Shown: positions 22,830-34,062 of the stretch, one piece after another
Layout of the letters: each line of letters opens with the position of its first letter
Position numbering within the stretch: the stretch's first letter is position 1
Source: Paulownia fortunei
Lineage: Eukaryota; Streptophyta; Magnoliopsida; Lamiales; Paulowniaceae
Assembly (NCBI GenBank): GCA_019321725.1
Contig: CM033109.1
Coordinates: forward strand, 14,973,993-15,037,992
Direction: 5' to 3'
DNA length: 64,000 nt
The notes under the pieces: generated by a model
Told to the model about the DNA's origin: nothing
What the model saw: only the letters and a program-made list of their open reading frames with translations
The model's database searches: none
Position numbers and translations under genes: made by a program

Positions 22830-23467
22830 TTAATAAGAAAGCATGAGGTGGCAAGTGAATAGCAAATTTGATTTTCTCCCTTATCTTGCAGCCCTAATCT
22901 TATGTGTCTCACCTATTTTTATTTGGTTGCAACCTATCTTAATCACCATTCATTCCCATAGGTAATTCCTATGTCCGTTCATACGATCTCCAAGCCGATT
23001 CGCATCCGATTCTTAAAGAATTATCTAGTTTGCATTTCTAAAATCATATGCACATATGGGCCTTGTAATATGACACTTAAATCACATTATATCATGTCCA
23101 ATATCCCAAGTATGCTAATTTACAAATATATACTTTTGAAATAACTTGATCAAATTAAATTAAACCGTATAAGCTTACTAGTAACACTTTTAACACTTCC
23201 AAAATTATAACCTATATATCCCATCTATATCTAATATTGATCCACCTCATTTTCTTCTTATTTCAATATAAAACCAACTACTTAGATTAGGAAATTCAAT
23301 GACTAATACCGTGCAAGAGCTTCAGAATTAAGTTTAATATTCAAGAATGTCGTATAAAATGAAATAAATTATGCAATGTCAATAGAAATGCAAATAGCAT
23401 ATAAAATTAACACGTAATGCATGAATTATATTTGGCCATGTGAGTAGTAAGAGGCTCGGGTATGACA

Positions 23468-23823
23468 TTTGCGCTGCAAGACAACAGCAATATGGGCAAT
23501 GGTTGCCTGTGCATGCCATTGCGCACATGTGCGCAGTAGGCTGTGCACCGTGATGCAACAACAACATAGGCGACTATCACTATATGTGCAGTTATGCGGA
23601 TATACAGTAGGTGTATGGTGTGAGGTAGTAGCAGTATCGACAATTATCACCTATGCGCGTAGTGGGCATAGACAATGCTTGCCTGCCTACATGCCTGTTG
23701 CACACCTCTTGCTTGAATTTGTTTTTTGAATAAGGCAGGTATGCAGGGGTAGGTTCTGGCTCGATAGTGTGTGGGCGACAACTTGTCGTTCGGTCGCATG
23801 ATGTGCTGTCGAGCAGTCTGTTT
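23468..23823. other. CpG-containing stretch of unknown origin
   Basis: 356 bases between LTR3 and the copia-1 LTR remnant that match neither. They are richer in G+C and CpG than the rest of the window, with many GCGC, CGAC and TGCG words. They include a perfect 16-base palindrome TGCGCACATGTGCGCA (23520-23535) and a near palindrome CGACAACTTGTCG (23776-23788). Short open frames exist on both strands, but none has a recognisable domain. It could be the 5' start of the copia-1 LTR, a third repeat family or unique host DNA. Confidence 0.6.
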
Positions 23824-25087
23824 ACATCTAATTTTTAATAAATATTCTATTTTGTTGATTTTTTAATAAATTATTAATTTCAAAGTGTTGAAAAATGATT
23901 TTTCTTAAAATAGAAGATTTTGTCAGTCTTGAAAATGCAATTTTAAACAACTTGGTAAATTTATATGCATTAAAATTCATGTGATGAATGTTTATTGCAT
24001 GATTTATTTAGAGATGATCATGAGCCTATAACCAATGTGATTGGATATATATTTTAATTATGTTTGGATTTTTGAGGCCTGCGAGACTTTTATTCTATGT
24101 TTGTATTGTATTTAAATTATTGCAAAGATAGTAGAATAGAAAATGAGTTTTCTATTTTAATTTTGTAAATGGAGGACATTCGAAGCGTAAAGACCCATGT
24201 TTGTATAGGTTATTAAATGCAAATGTAATAGAATAGGAGATTCAAAGACCATGAATGTTTGGGTATAAAAATAAAATATAATACAATAGTCCTTTATATT
24301 TTTACCCTTAGATTGATCTCGATCCATTTTATGGGTCAAATGGGTCGCATAGGTTGGCCATGATCATTCTATCACTTTTTGCATAAGATGCATGTTAAAT
24401 TTTATTCAACGCTTTTACTTGTGCACATATGATGATAAGCATTAAATAACCCACTTAGTAATTTAATTGATGAGGTTTTGGAGAATTGAAAACCCCTAAG
24501 TTTTTGAAACTCAATGAGAATTTTTTGATTTCAAATAAAAATAGACAAGTTAGGTTGAACCTGTCCTTTCATACCTACTATCAAAGGTAGAGACATGATG
24601 ACGCTACCGCACTTGATCACTGACCATGAGTCATAGGATGGTCTTGTGTGGAAAGTTGTGATCTCTACTAAGCATAAAGATGCTCTTAGGATGGAATCAT
24701 CATTATGTTGGCCATAAGTTGTGGGATATCTTGATGCTCCATCCACATGAACATTTTGATGGGTGTTGTTTGACACTTAGTACCATATGGGCTCATAAAA
24801 TTAGGGTATATGGGAAGAGGTGTGGCAAAAAAACTTGAGGGTTGTACAGTGATATAATCATCAAAGAATTGACTATCGATAGAAATATTTTATGAGCTCA
24901 TAAAATTGGGGTGTAAAATATTTTAGTTGGATCTCAAGCTTGTAAGGAAATTTGATTTCCTGAGACTTTCATTAGGGGGTGATGAGTTCGAACAAAATAG
25001 TGGGATACATTTAGTATTAAAAACCTTATATTTAATGAATATGATTTTTCCATAGTTTACTCATTTTCTACTTTATTAAAATTTTGT
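23824..25087 (+). mobile_element. copia-1 5' LTR remnant and leader
   Basis: The part at 24011-24540 matches the 3' LTR of copia-3 (about 55220-55680), with 'atcatgagcc', 'ccaatgtgattgg' and 'cctgcgag' in the same order. The part at 24776-25087 matches, in reverse complement, 43491-43819 next to another copia gag. I could not place the LTR 3' edge or a primer-binding site between them. The region is A+T-rich and holds no gene. Confidence 0.65.
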
Positions 25088-25915
25088 TGATATTTCTACT
25101 AAAATAGCAAACAATCCACTAGCAACAATCTTTGAGCAAAACAAATTCACTAGGCTAAACTTTGTTAATTCGCTAAGAAACCTTAGGATAATCTTTCAAT
25201 ATGAGAAGAGGGCATACATCCTTGACACCCTGCCTCCTTTGGTTCCACTAAAGGATCTTACCGTAGAGGCTTCTGCAGATTACATACGTCATGTAGATGA
25301 CAATCTTCAAGCTTGATGCTAAATGTTGGCATCGATGTCAAATGAGATTCAGAGGTAGAACGAGGACCAATATACTGCTTATCGAATTCTCCTTCACCTA
25401 GAAGAGTTGTATGGTGAACGTACTAGGCAGACAAAATATCAAATCTCAAAGGAGCTTTTCAGATGTCGTATGACTGAGGGCTCTTCAATCCATGACCATG
25501 GATTAAAGTTCATTAAAAGGTTTGCATCCTTTGGAGTCATTATGGAGAACGAACTCTATACAAACCTTCTGCTGTAATCTTTGCCTCTCTCACTTGACAC
25601 CTTTGTTGTCAACTTTAACACGCACAACATAGAGATTAGTCTCCCTAAGCTTGTAAATAGGTTAAAGATGGCTGACCCCACTATGAAAAAGGACAAGTTG
25701 ATCATGCTTGTAGGATCCTCTTCCAGACCAAAGGTAAAAAAACCCAAGAGAGGAAAGAGGAAAGAAAAGGGTTCCTACAAACCCAACAATCTAAATGGAA
25801 AGGGCAGTGTCAGGAAGGTTTCTTTTCAAGCCAATAACAAATGTCATTACTATGGTAAACTAGTGCACTAGATGAGGAGCTACAAGGAGTATCTTGCAAG
25901 CAAGAGTTCAGGTAT
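25088..25915 (+). pseudogene. copia-1 gag (degenerate)
   Basis: Gag of the same family as 858-1767 and 42592-43490. The expected start ATG reads ATA at about 25089. The protein then reads ANNPLATIFEQNKFTRLNF, with stops at about 25315 and 25575. It has a middle domain with SKELFRCRMTEGSSIHDHGL and an open block at 25581-25871. The zinc knuckle reads CHYYGKLVH, so its second Cys is Tyr, and a stop follows the His. The lost start codon and knuckle make this copy inactive. Confidence 0.85.
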
Positions 25916-26440
25916 CCTTTTTTTAAAGTTAACTTATCAGTTAACAATACTTCTTAGGTATTAGATACCAGTTATGGCTCACATATATGCAATAATTTGC
26001 ACATAATGACAAGAAGTAGAAAGCTGGATGAAGGAGAGATAGTCCCTAAGGATGGGGAATGGAGTAAGGGTTGCTGCATTGGCTATAGGCACCATTAATC
26101 TAGCTTTTGGGAATGATTCTGTAATAGTTTTGAACAATTGTCTTTATGTTCTAGATATTATTAAGAATAATGTCTTTATTCTGATTTTTGGATAGAGAAT
26201 GTATTACATTTATCCTTGAGAATGGAAATTATTCCAATTTCAAATGTTCTAATTTTATCTATTTAGGTTCATTGACGAATTGCTTATATACTGTTGCTCC
26301 CCATAACCGCATTCTCACAGTTCAACAAAACAAAATAAAATTAGATAGCTATAGTTTCATGAGCGTATGGCATGCAAGTTTAGGGCATGTTTTTGAGAAA
26401 ATGATTAACAAGTTGGCATAATTTCTTAACTTAAAAGATG
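25916..26440 (+). pseudogene. copia-1 protease and GAG-pre-integrase (degenerate)
   Basis: The protease start is traceable near 25955 (VLDTSYGSH-like, in place of LDTGCGSH). The C-terminal protease half and pre-integrase region lie at about 26050-26421, including an open block (26188-26421) with YTVAPHNRIL and WHASLGHV. The frame changes at least twice. In the polyprotein this joins gag to integrase. Confidence 0.75.
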
Positions 26441-27230
26441 AGTAAAAACTATCAACATGTGAGTCCTGCCTCAAAGGAAAGATGACCAAATCTCTATTTA
26501 TCGAACAAGTGGAGTGAGCCAAACATCTATTGGATTTGATACATACAGATGTATGTGGGCCACTAAGTAATAGTACCCGAGGAAACTATAACTACTTCTT
26601 AACCTTTACTGATGACTTCTCAAGGTATGGTTATGTGTACCTTTTAAGGTACAAGTCTGAATTCTTTAAAAAGTTTAAAGAATTCAAAAACAAAAAAGAG
26701 AAACAAACTGGCTTAAGTATAAAGATTATTTGATCTGATCGAGTAGGTGAATACTTAAACACAGAGTTTTTAGATTATCTAAAAGAGAATAAGATTCTCT
26801 CATATTGGATAACTACTGCTACTCCACAACTTAATGGAGTTGTGGAATGCAAAAATTGAACCTTGTTGAACATGGTTCGATCTACAATGAGCTTCACTTC
26901 GTTGCATCTTTCAATTTGGGGTTATGCCTTGGAAACAATGGCAAACCTATTAAAAAGGGTACCATCTAAAGCCGTACCTAAAACATTATATGAGATATGG
27001 TGTGGTAAGATATTTTTCCATAAACACCTTAGGGTATGGGGATGTGCTACTTATGTGAATCAGCAAGTGGGAGATAAGCTTGATATAAGGTCCAACTTAT
27101 GCAAGTTTGTGGGGTATCCAAAGGAATCTATTATATCTATTTCTATGATGTTTTGGAACAAAAGGTGTTTGTTTCAAGGAATGCCACATTCCGTGATGGA
27201 TAATATGTATTAGAGAAAAGTGAAAAAGTC
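26441..27230 (+). pseudogene. copia-1 integrase (degenerate)
   Basis: The domain starts with the CESCLKGKMTKS zinc-region remnant at about 26460. The catalytic core follows, with LIHTDVCGPL (first Asp) and FTDDFSRYGYVYLLRYKSE at 26530-26700. The second-Asp region reads SDRVGEYL (near 26735) after a stop, and the Glu region reads GVVECKN at about 26840 where GVSERRN is usual. The C-terminal part at 26863-27213 holds VRSTMSFTSLHLSIWGYALE and the VWGCATYV block. Two or more stops separate the blocks. Confidence 0.85.
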
Positions 27231-28365
27231 ATGAAACTTGAAGAAGTTCAAAAACCACAAGATGTCCCAACTGTTGTAATAGATGACACACCAGCTAATG
27301 TTGTTCCCTCTAAGGCACAACTTCTTCAAAGATCCGAAAGTGTCTCAAGTATACCTGAGAGACATGGCTGTTTGCTAGAGAACAAAGAAGAGGAACTCCC
27401 CATGGATAATGATCCAAGAAAATATGGAAAGGTAATGTCTGACATCAACTCGGAGAAGTGGCGAGGAGTCATGCAATCCGAGATGGACTCCATGTGTATG
27501 ATCTTGGTGGACCTACCATAGGGAACTATTTCCATTGGCTGCAAATGGGTCTACAAGTAGAAACTTGGAGTAGATGCAGAGGTAGCGACCTATAAAGCAT
27601 GTCTGTTGTAAAAGGTTATATTTAAAAGTAAGGAATTGATTATAAGGAAACTTTTTTACCAGTGGCGATGCTTAAATACATCCGGATTCTGTTGCCTATG
27701 TCTATATATTATGACTATGAGATATGAAAAATGAAAGTGAAGACCGCATTCCTTGATAGAAATATTAAGGAAGAGATCTGTATGAAGTAGCTAGAAGACT
27801 TCATATCCACCAAAAGCAAGCAAAAGGTTTGCAAGCTTCAGAGATCCATTTATGGACTCAAATAGGCTTCGAGGAGTTGGAACATCTGGATTAATGAAAG
27901 AATAAAAAAAAAATTCATAAGAACCCATATGAATCATGTGTCTACAAGAAGGTTAGTGGGAGTGCAGTTACATTTGTTGTGCTCTACATTGATGACATCT
28001 TACTCATTGAGAATGATGTTGGGATGTTGCAGTCAATGAGAAATTGGTTGTCTAAGCAGTTTTCCATGAAGGACTTTAGAGATCCATTCTTTATCCTAAG
28101 GATAAAGATCTATAGAGATAGATCTAGAAGGACCCAGTTCATGTACATAAACAAAGTGGTAAAAAGGTTTAACATAGATGAATCCAAGAAAGGATTTCTA
28201 CCTATAAGTCATGGAATTTTACTCTCTAAGGCTATGTCTCCCAAGACACTTGAAGAGAGAGAAAGAATGACTCGCATATCTTATGAATCTGCTATTAGGA
28301 GTATAATGTATGAAATATTATGTACAAGGCCTGATATCAAACATGCTAAGAGTGTCACGAGCTGA
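27231..28365 (+). pseudogene. copia-1 reverse transcriptase (degenerate)
   Basis: The linker MKLEEVQKPQDVP leads into the RT start (MQSEMDSM, near 27470). The palm continues through VYK-KLGVDAEV-like sequence and a KTAFLDRNIKEEICMK stretch near 27745-27785. The active site is LYIDDILLI at about 27981-28010, with Ile where copia usually has Val in YVDD. It ends in the thumb with RKTLEERERM-type sequence (SPKTLEERERM) at about 28240-28265. Stops occur near 27520, 27560, 27610 and 27790, so no product is possible. Confidence 0.87.
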
Positions 28366-28913
28366 TATCAGTCAAATCTATTTGAAGAACACCAAAAAGT
28401 TATTAAGATTATCCTTAAACACTTGAGAAGAACTAAGGATATCTTTTTGATATACGATAATGGAGAACTAAGATTGGAGGGATATACAGATTCTAGTTTT
28501 CAGTCCGACATAGACGATTCGAAGTTCATGTCTAGATATATATTCACCATGGGTGGTGGTGCGGTGAGTTGGAAAAGTTCCAAGCAATAAATAACTAGAT
28601 ATTCTACCACCGAAGCTAAATATATTGTTGCATCAGATGCAGCTAAAGAAGTTATTTAGATAACAAATTTCATTCAAGAGTTGTGAATAGTTACATCCAT
28701 TGTTGATCCAATAATGATTTACTATGATAACAATGGGGCCATTGCACAAGCAAAATAACCAATATCTCATAATGAGAAGATACCACTTGATCAGAGAGAT
28801 CATTGGTAGAGGCGACGTCGTTGTTGATCGAGTTGCTGTAGTAGAAAATACAGTAGACCCACTAACTAAGCCCTTAGCATAGAAGGTATTCGACGGATAT
28901 CTTGAGAAGATGG
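28366..28913 (+). pseudogene. copia-1 RNase H, split by an inverted solo LTR
   Basis: Copia RNase H with the first catalytic Asp in LEGYTDSSFQSD at about 28475-28510. GGGAVSWKSSKQ follows at about 28554-28588, then the STTEAKYIVAS stretch carrying the Glu, near 28605-28635. The domain end (KVFDGYLEKM) is cut at 28913 by the LTR insertion. It resumes at 30931 with GFRYMGN and stops at the copia 3' LTR edge at 30979. A few stops are scattered through it. Confidence 0.85.
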
Positions 28914-30930
28914 TCTTGGGTTCACGTGATCCCGAGGTATGCACAGCAGAAAAATAAAATTTTAAAATAAGGCATGCTAAAAAAGTTACAGAAGTACCCC
29001 AGATCTGATGTAATTTTTAACGACCTCACAATTTCCAATGGTTTAATAAAAACAAAAACATTTTCAATTTATACCTTTATGTAGAGATCGTAGAGATTGA
29101 AATAATTGATTGCTAGCTCCTTTCTTAATTTTGATTCATAGGGATCTAATTGTCTCCCCACTAAAAAAGTCCACACGTTGAGCAGGAACACAAAATTCAA
29201 ACTCCGCTACCAATTCGGATTATTTTACTTACCTATATTTTGAGTGAATATAGTGAATGTTAATTCTTACTATTAACTAGTTATAAAAGAATTAATATTT
29301 TGATAAGAGATGGAATTTTAGAGGAATAAAGGATGAAAAATAAATAAATTTTCTCCCTCTAGTTTCTATGATGGCCAACAATTAGAGAGTAAAATTTTCC
29401 TAGAATTTTCAGCCCCATAACTTTTATAGTGGGACTTAAAATTCCAAGAGTCCCACTCCTTGTATTTTTGGTCTCCTTTTAATTGGTTGAAAGAATTTTG
29501 GTTGATTCCAAATCTCTCAAAATTTCCACCTTTATCTCTTATCTTTCAAAGATATTTAGAGTCTTCCAAAAAATTTAAATTCTTAAGTTTCCATCCTTTT
29601 TCAACAACCCACGTGGACCTCTCCTAACAGGCCTTATTGAATTGAACTTGGACATAAAATAAATTCTACAATTAATCCAATTAATTATTTTAGCTCAAAC
29701 TCAATTAATTAATTCCATCTAGCCCACGTAATCAAATTAGGTCTAATTAAATAATCTAATTATTTAATTAAATAATTAATTCAACTCATTGAATTAATTT
29801 AAACCTCAATTAATTAATCTTCATTAATTAATTAGATCCAACTCATTGAATCAATTTTTAAGTTAGAAATGTTCCATTTCAAATTGTATGTGACCCTTTA
29901 GGTTCACAACTAAGCTAGTAGTAGACTTGCAACATTTGTAACTTATGAATAATAATTATTCCAATTAATTAATCCACTTGAAATTAACTTCTTAATATCA
30001 AACACCACACAAGTCATGGGAAATGCCGAGCAAGTGTATCATGACTACCTAAACTTATGTGAGACAGCGAGCGAACCTATTTTAATTATGAATATCATAT
30101 ATATAAGGCCTTTTTCATCAACTAATCTCCCAATTGAGTCTAGGGCATGGATTAATAGTCGAAACCTAAATTTCTCAATATCTATGATTTTATTTCAAGT
30201 TTTAATGACTTATGATAAATCGTTAGAAAACCATCGTCTAACATTCATCCTGCCTTAACTAAGGACTTCTAAGTCAAGAACTATGAAAATATAGGAGATT
30301 GACTTGTTCTACCAAATAAGTGATGGATGCTTTGTTGGCCACCCATTAACCTCCATACATATAAATGCAACATCCAACATACCCCATTTGTGATTGTTAG
30401 ACAATCAGAAGATACATCAAAATGGAACACGACATAGACAAGACTACCATGGTGTCTCAAGTCCAAGACTAATCGTGTACTGTCGTAATATGAAAATTCT
30501 TATTTCGACAACCAACATTTTTAATTAAGAATTTACAGTGGGCTTGTTCAATGTACCTGTTCTCTAACAAGCACCCGCATACATGCACTAGCATCACTAC
30601 GCCAATGTACATGGAGCGAGACATCCTCCTCATGCAATCATGCATCGTATATGCAAGTTTATTAGGCTATTTGATGTACCATCTCAAAAATTCTTTGACT
30701 TGGAACTAATTTAAGACCAAATCTATAAAGGCATATTCCATGATCACCATCAAATGTGTGACCGTGCCCCATAGCTAAGTTTGGTATTGGGACTTTATCT
30801 AATTACTATATGCAATCAAAGATAAAGAAAATTACCTATTTTATTAATATGATTTAAAAAGATAATTTTTACACATACAAGAGTATAAAAGACACGCAAT
30901 CTAATTGGCACTTCGGACACTACTCTAATA
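28914..30930 (-). mobile_element. Solo LTR of copia family C, inserted backwards in copia-1 (TSD GATGG)
   Basis: The minus strand begins TATTAGAGTAGTGTCC at 30930 (family start TGTTAGAGTAG, G to A) and ends ACGTGAACCCAAGA at 28914 (family end GCGAACCCAACA). It is flanked on both sides by GATGG (28909-28913 and 30931-30935), and the host RNase H reads through when the LTR is removed. There is no internal region, so it is a solo LTR left by recombination between two LTRs. It is 2017 bases long. Confidence 0.92.
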
Positions 30931-31028
30931 GATGGGCTTTAGATACATGGGCAATGAGAGGTAGGGCAGGTGGGAGATTGTTAGATTAGGATGTTAAGCG
31001 CCCCAATTAGATTGGGTGTATAGTACTC
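30931..31028 (+). mobile_element. copia-1 RNase H end and 3' LTR stub
   Basis: 30931-30978 finishes the copia-1 coding end and includes the purine-rich 'ggtgggagat' tract before the LTR. The 3' LTR starts at 30979 (TGTTAGATTAGGATG) but follows the family sequence for only about 50 bases. It is then joined to integrase sequence of another copia copy. Confidence 0.8.
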
Positions 31029-31857
31029 CACTAATTAGTGCACAAGTGAACTATTCTTACCTCATTATTCTAAGATCCTTTGAAGGGTTCAAAGAATTTA
31101 GACATGAAGTAGAGAATTAAACCGGCCAAAGTATTAAATCCATCAGTGTGATCGAGGAATAGAATACTAAGATGGTAAGTTTTTGATTATCTAATGGAGA
31201 ATTAGATTCTCACTGTAAGTGAAACCAAGTTGAGTTCCACTTATTTTCTCCTTCATTCTGGGAATCCACCCAAGAATGGAAGATATTATTATCAAGTAAG
31301 AATATTATCTAAGTCGGTGCCCAAAATATCATATGAGATATGATGTGGCAAAGGACCCCTCACATACATACCTAAGGGTATAAAGGGCCCAACTTCTTTA
31401 AACCGGTTAGTGGGAGATAAGATGGATGTGAATCCATCTTATGCAAATTTGTGGTGTATCCAAAAGAATCTAAAGGCTACTACTATTTCTATGATTCCTA
31501 AGAACAAAAGAGTTTGTTTTATAGGGATATCACCTTGTTGGGAAAGAAGATTTTTCTATTAAATAGAAATAGCCAGATCATAGAGCTTGAAGGAGTTCAA
31601 GGACCACAGTTTGTCCTACAAGTACCAATGGTGCATGAACAAATTACTAAAATTTCTAGTACATAACTTTCAATGAGATCTAAAAGAATCTCTGGGCCAC
31701 TGACACAATAAGAGCCTCTTGCTAGAGTAGCAAGGACGATCTCTTTTTTTCAATATTGATCTAAGTAAGGAGCAAAGATGTGTGACATCAATTCGGGAAG
31801 ATAACAAAATGCTATGCAATCTAAAATAGACTCAATGTACTCCAACAAGATTTGACC
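31029..31857 (+). pseudogene. copia-2 integrase and RT start (degenerate)
   Basis: Fragment of a second family C element. The integrase core is recognisable at about 31070-31240 (GFKEFRHEVEN, then a SIKSI stretch and a broken GGEY region). The integrase C-terminus is at about 31320-31560. The RT linker continues to SKIDSMYSN at about 31820-31850. The reading frame is broken throughout. It is interrupted at 31858 by a solo LTR and continues at 34063. Its left end joins the truncated LTR of copia-1, so its 5' half is missing. Confidence 0.78.
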
Positions 31858-34062
31858 TGTTAGAGTAGGATGCCCAACGCCCCAATTAGATTGGGTGTAT
31901 TATACTCTTTTACTTTTGTAAAGACGATCTTATTGGGAATCATATTAATAAAATGGCATTTTCTTTATCTTATGTCTTGCATTTTTTTATTTCTGCACAT
32001 TAGATAAAGTCCTTAGACCAAATTTAGCTATGGGGCATGGTCGCGCATATGATGGCGATCATGAAATATGCCTCTAAGGATTTGGTCTTAAATAAGTTTC
32101 GAGTCGAGAGCTTTTTGAGATAGGACATCAAATAGATCAGTAAGACTCATACATATAATGCATGCTCGTAAGACGAGGATGTCACATTCCATTAGCATTA
32201 GCGTAGAGACGTAAGTGCATGTATGTGAGTGCTTGTTAGGGAACAAGTACACTAAATATGGCCAGCAAGAAATTCTTAGTTGGAGGCTTTGCCCGTCGAA
32301 ATAAGAATTTCTATGTTGCGATAGTACACGACTAGTCCTCAAACTTGAGGCACGATGGTAGCCTTGTTTGCATCCTGCAGCACTTTGATATATCTTCTGA
32401 TTGTTTGATAATCACAAAGGGGTATGTTGGGTGTTGCACTGGTGTGCATGGAGGTTTGTCAGTGGCCAACATAGAATTCGACACTTGTCTTTTTAAACAA
32501 GAGAATCTCCTGTGTCTTCATAGTTCATGATTCAAAGACCTTGGCCAAGGCAGTATGAATTGTGATTCATCAAGAATCATTGGAACTTGAAATGGGATCA
32601 CAGTTATTGAATCATTTAGGGTTTCGACTTATAATCCATGCCTTAGATTCAATCAGGAGATTAGCTGTCGAAAGGACCGTACATGTATGGTACTCGCAAC
32701 TGAAATAGGTTTACTCGCTATTTCACCTAAGAGTAGTTTGCCATGATTACTTGCTAGGTGTTTTCATGGATAGTGAGGTTCTTAGAATTAAGGAGTTGAT
32801 TCCAAGCAGATTAATTAATTGGAATAATTGTTATTCATAAGTTGCAAATGTTGCACACCCACTACTAGCTTAGTAGTGAACCTAAGAAGGTCACACATCT
32901 TTATGGAAAGTAACATTTCTAATTTTAGATTTTATCCAATGGTTGGAAATTAATTAATTAATACTGATCAATTAATTAATTAAGGGTTCTATTTAATTTA
33001 ATAGTTAAATTAAATTATTCAATAAAGTAATTGGATTATTTAATTGGACCTAATTTGATTAGGAAGCCCAATTGGAGTAAATTAAATTAATCAATTGGAT
33101 TGATTAAATTGGGATTAAATCAATTGAATTAATTTGGGGATTTTTGAGTCCAAGCCCAAAATAAATGTGGATCACTTAAGAAACCCACTAAAGTATGAAG
33201 AGAATAATTAAATAAATATGATTTATTTAATTAACATATTTATAGATAGACCAATTTTATAGGATAAAATAGGCCACTAAGATTTAATTTATGTATAATT
33301 ATAATTATAGTATATATATATGATATATATATATATATCTTGATATTATTTGAAGAGTTCAAATTAATATCAACAATGTAAGTAGACAATTTTGATGATT
33401 AATGTAGTCTCAAATTAGTCCACATACAATAGGAGAGTGAAAAGAGAAGAGTTCTTGGAAGATTTGGAATCCTTCCAAAATAAGGTTTTGAAGTAGTTCA
33501 AAATAGAAAAACTTTCCAAGAGTTGGAAAAGGATTAAAATTTTCAGCCCTATATATATGAGGGATGCAAATTACATAATTAAATTCAAAAATTTGATCAA
33601 AAAATATTTTATTTAAAGTTTTCTATTTTTACTCTTCAAGAAAAGAAAAGAAAGAAAAAGAAAATCAGTTTCTTGTTATTCTCTTCATATTATTGTTTCA
33701 AGAACTTAAAGAATCAATCTTTATTGTTCTTGAAAATATACTCCGGTTCTAAATTAGTAAACAATTAAAAGGATACTAGCGAATCCTTTTGATTGGTGTT
33801 GCTTTTTGTATCGTGGACCTGATAGAGGGGAGACACTTGGATTATGCGAGTTCTGATAATCCAGGATAAGCAATTGATTACTTCATTCCGTACAACAACC
33901 GAAGTGCATGAAATGTATAATTCGATTTTATATTTATTTATATATTCACTTGAATAAGCGCGATCGTTAAAATCGCTTTCGAATCAAAGGGGTTAAATTT
34001 ATGTTTGATAAAAAATTTAATTTTTCGCTGCGTTTACACCTACGATTATAGCGAACCCAACA
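31858..34062 (+). mobile_element. Solo LTR of copia family C in copia-2 RT (TSD TGACC)
   Basis: Begins TGTTAGAGTAGGATGCCCAA and ends GCGAACCCAACA, 2205 bases. It is flanked by TGACC at 31853-31857 and 34063-34067. The flanking copia RT (a Leu-Val-Asp-Pro stretch) continues across the insertion. It contains a TA-rich run at 33300-33345 and many ATTAATTA words. No primer site or internal region is present. Confidence 0.93.

Larger units (their letters stand above)
22234..23467 (-). repeat. LTR3, truncated T-family LTR at the right of the tandem array
   Basis: Its right edge reads GCTCGGGTATGACA (LTR 5' start). Its left end starts at 'aacctgtgtgcatgcatgg', about 50 bases inside the LTR 3' terminus, and is fused to RT. 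Unlike LTR1 and LTR2 it keeps sequence from the segment that those two lack, such as the 'aaccctgtttaaaatagaag' area at 22320, so it comes from the long-LTR subtype. Its middle is replaced by a 192-base piece of another gypsy pol (22638-22829). Confidence 0.85.

Noticed and set aside
23520..23535. The 16-base palindrome as an operator or origin
   Set aside because: A single palindrome in a plant intergenic stretch gives no functional evidence. It is kept only as part of the description of the CpG-rich segment.
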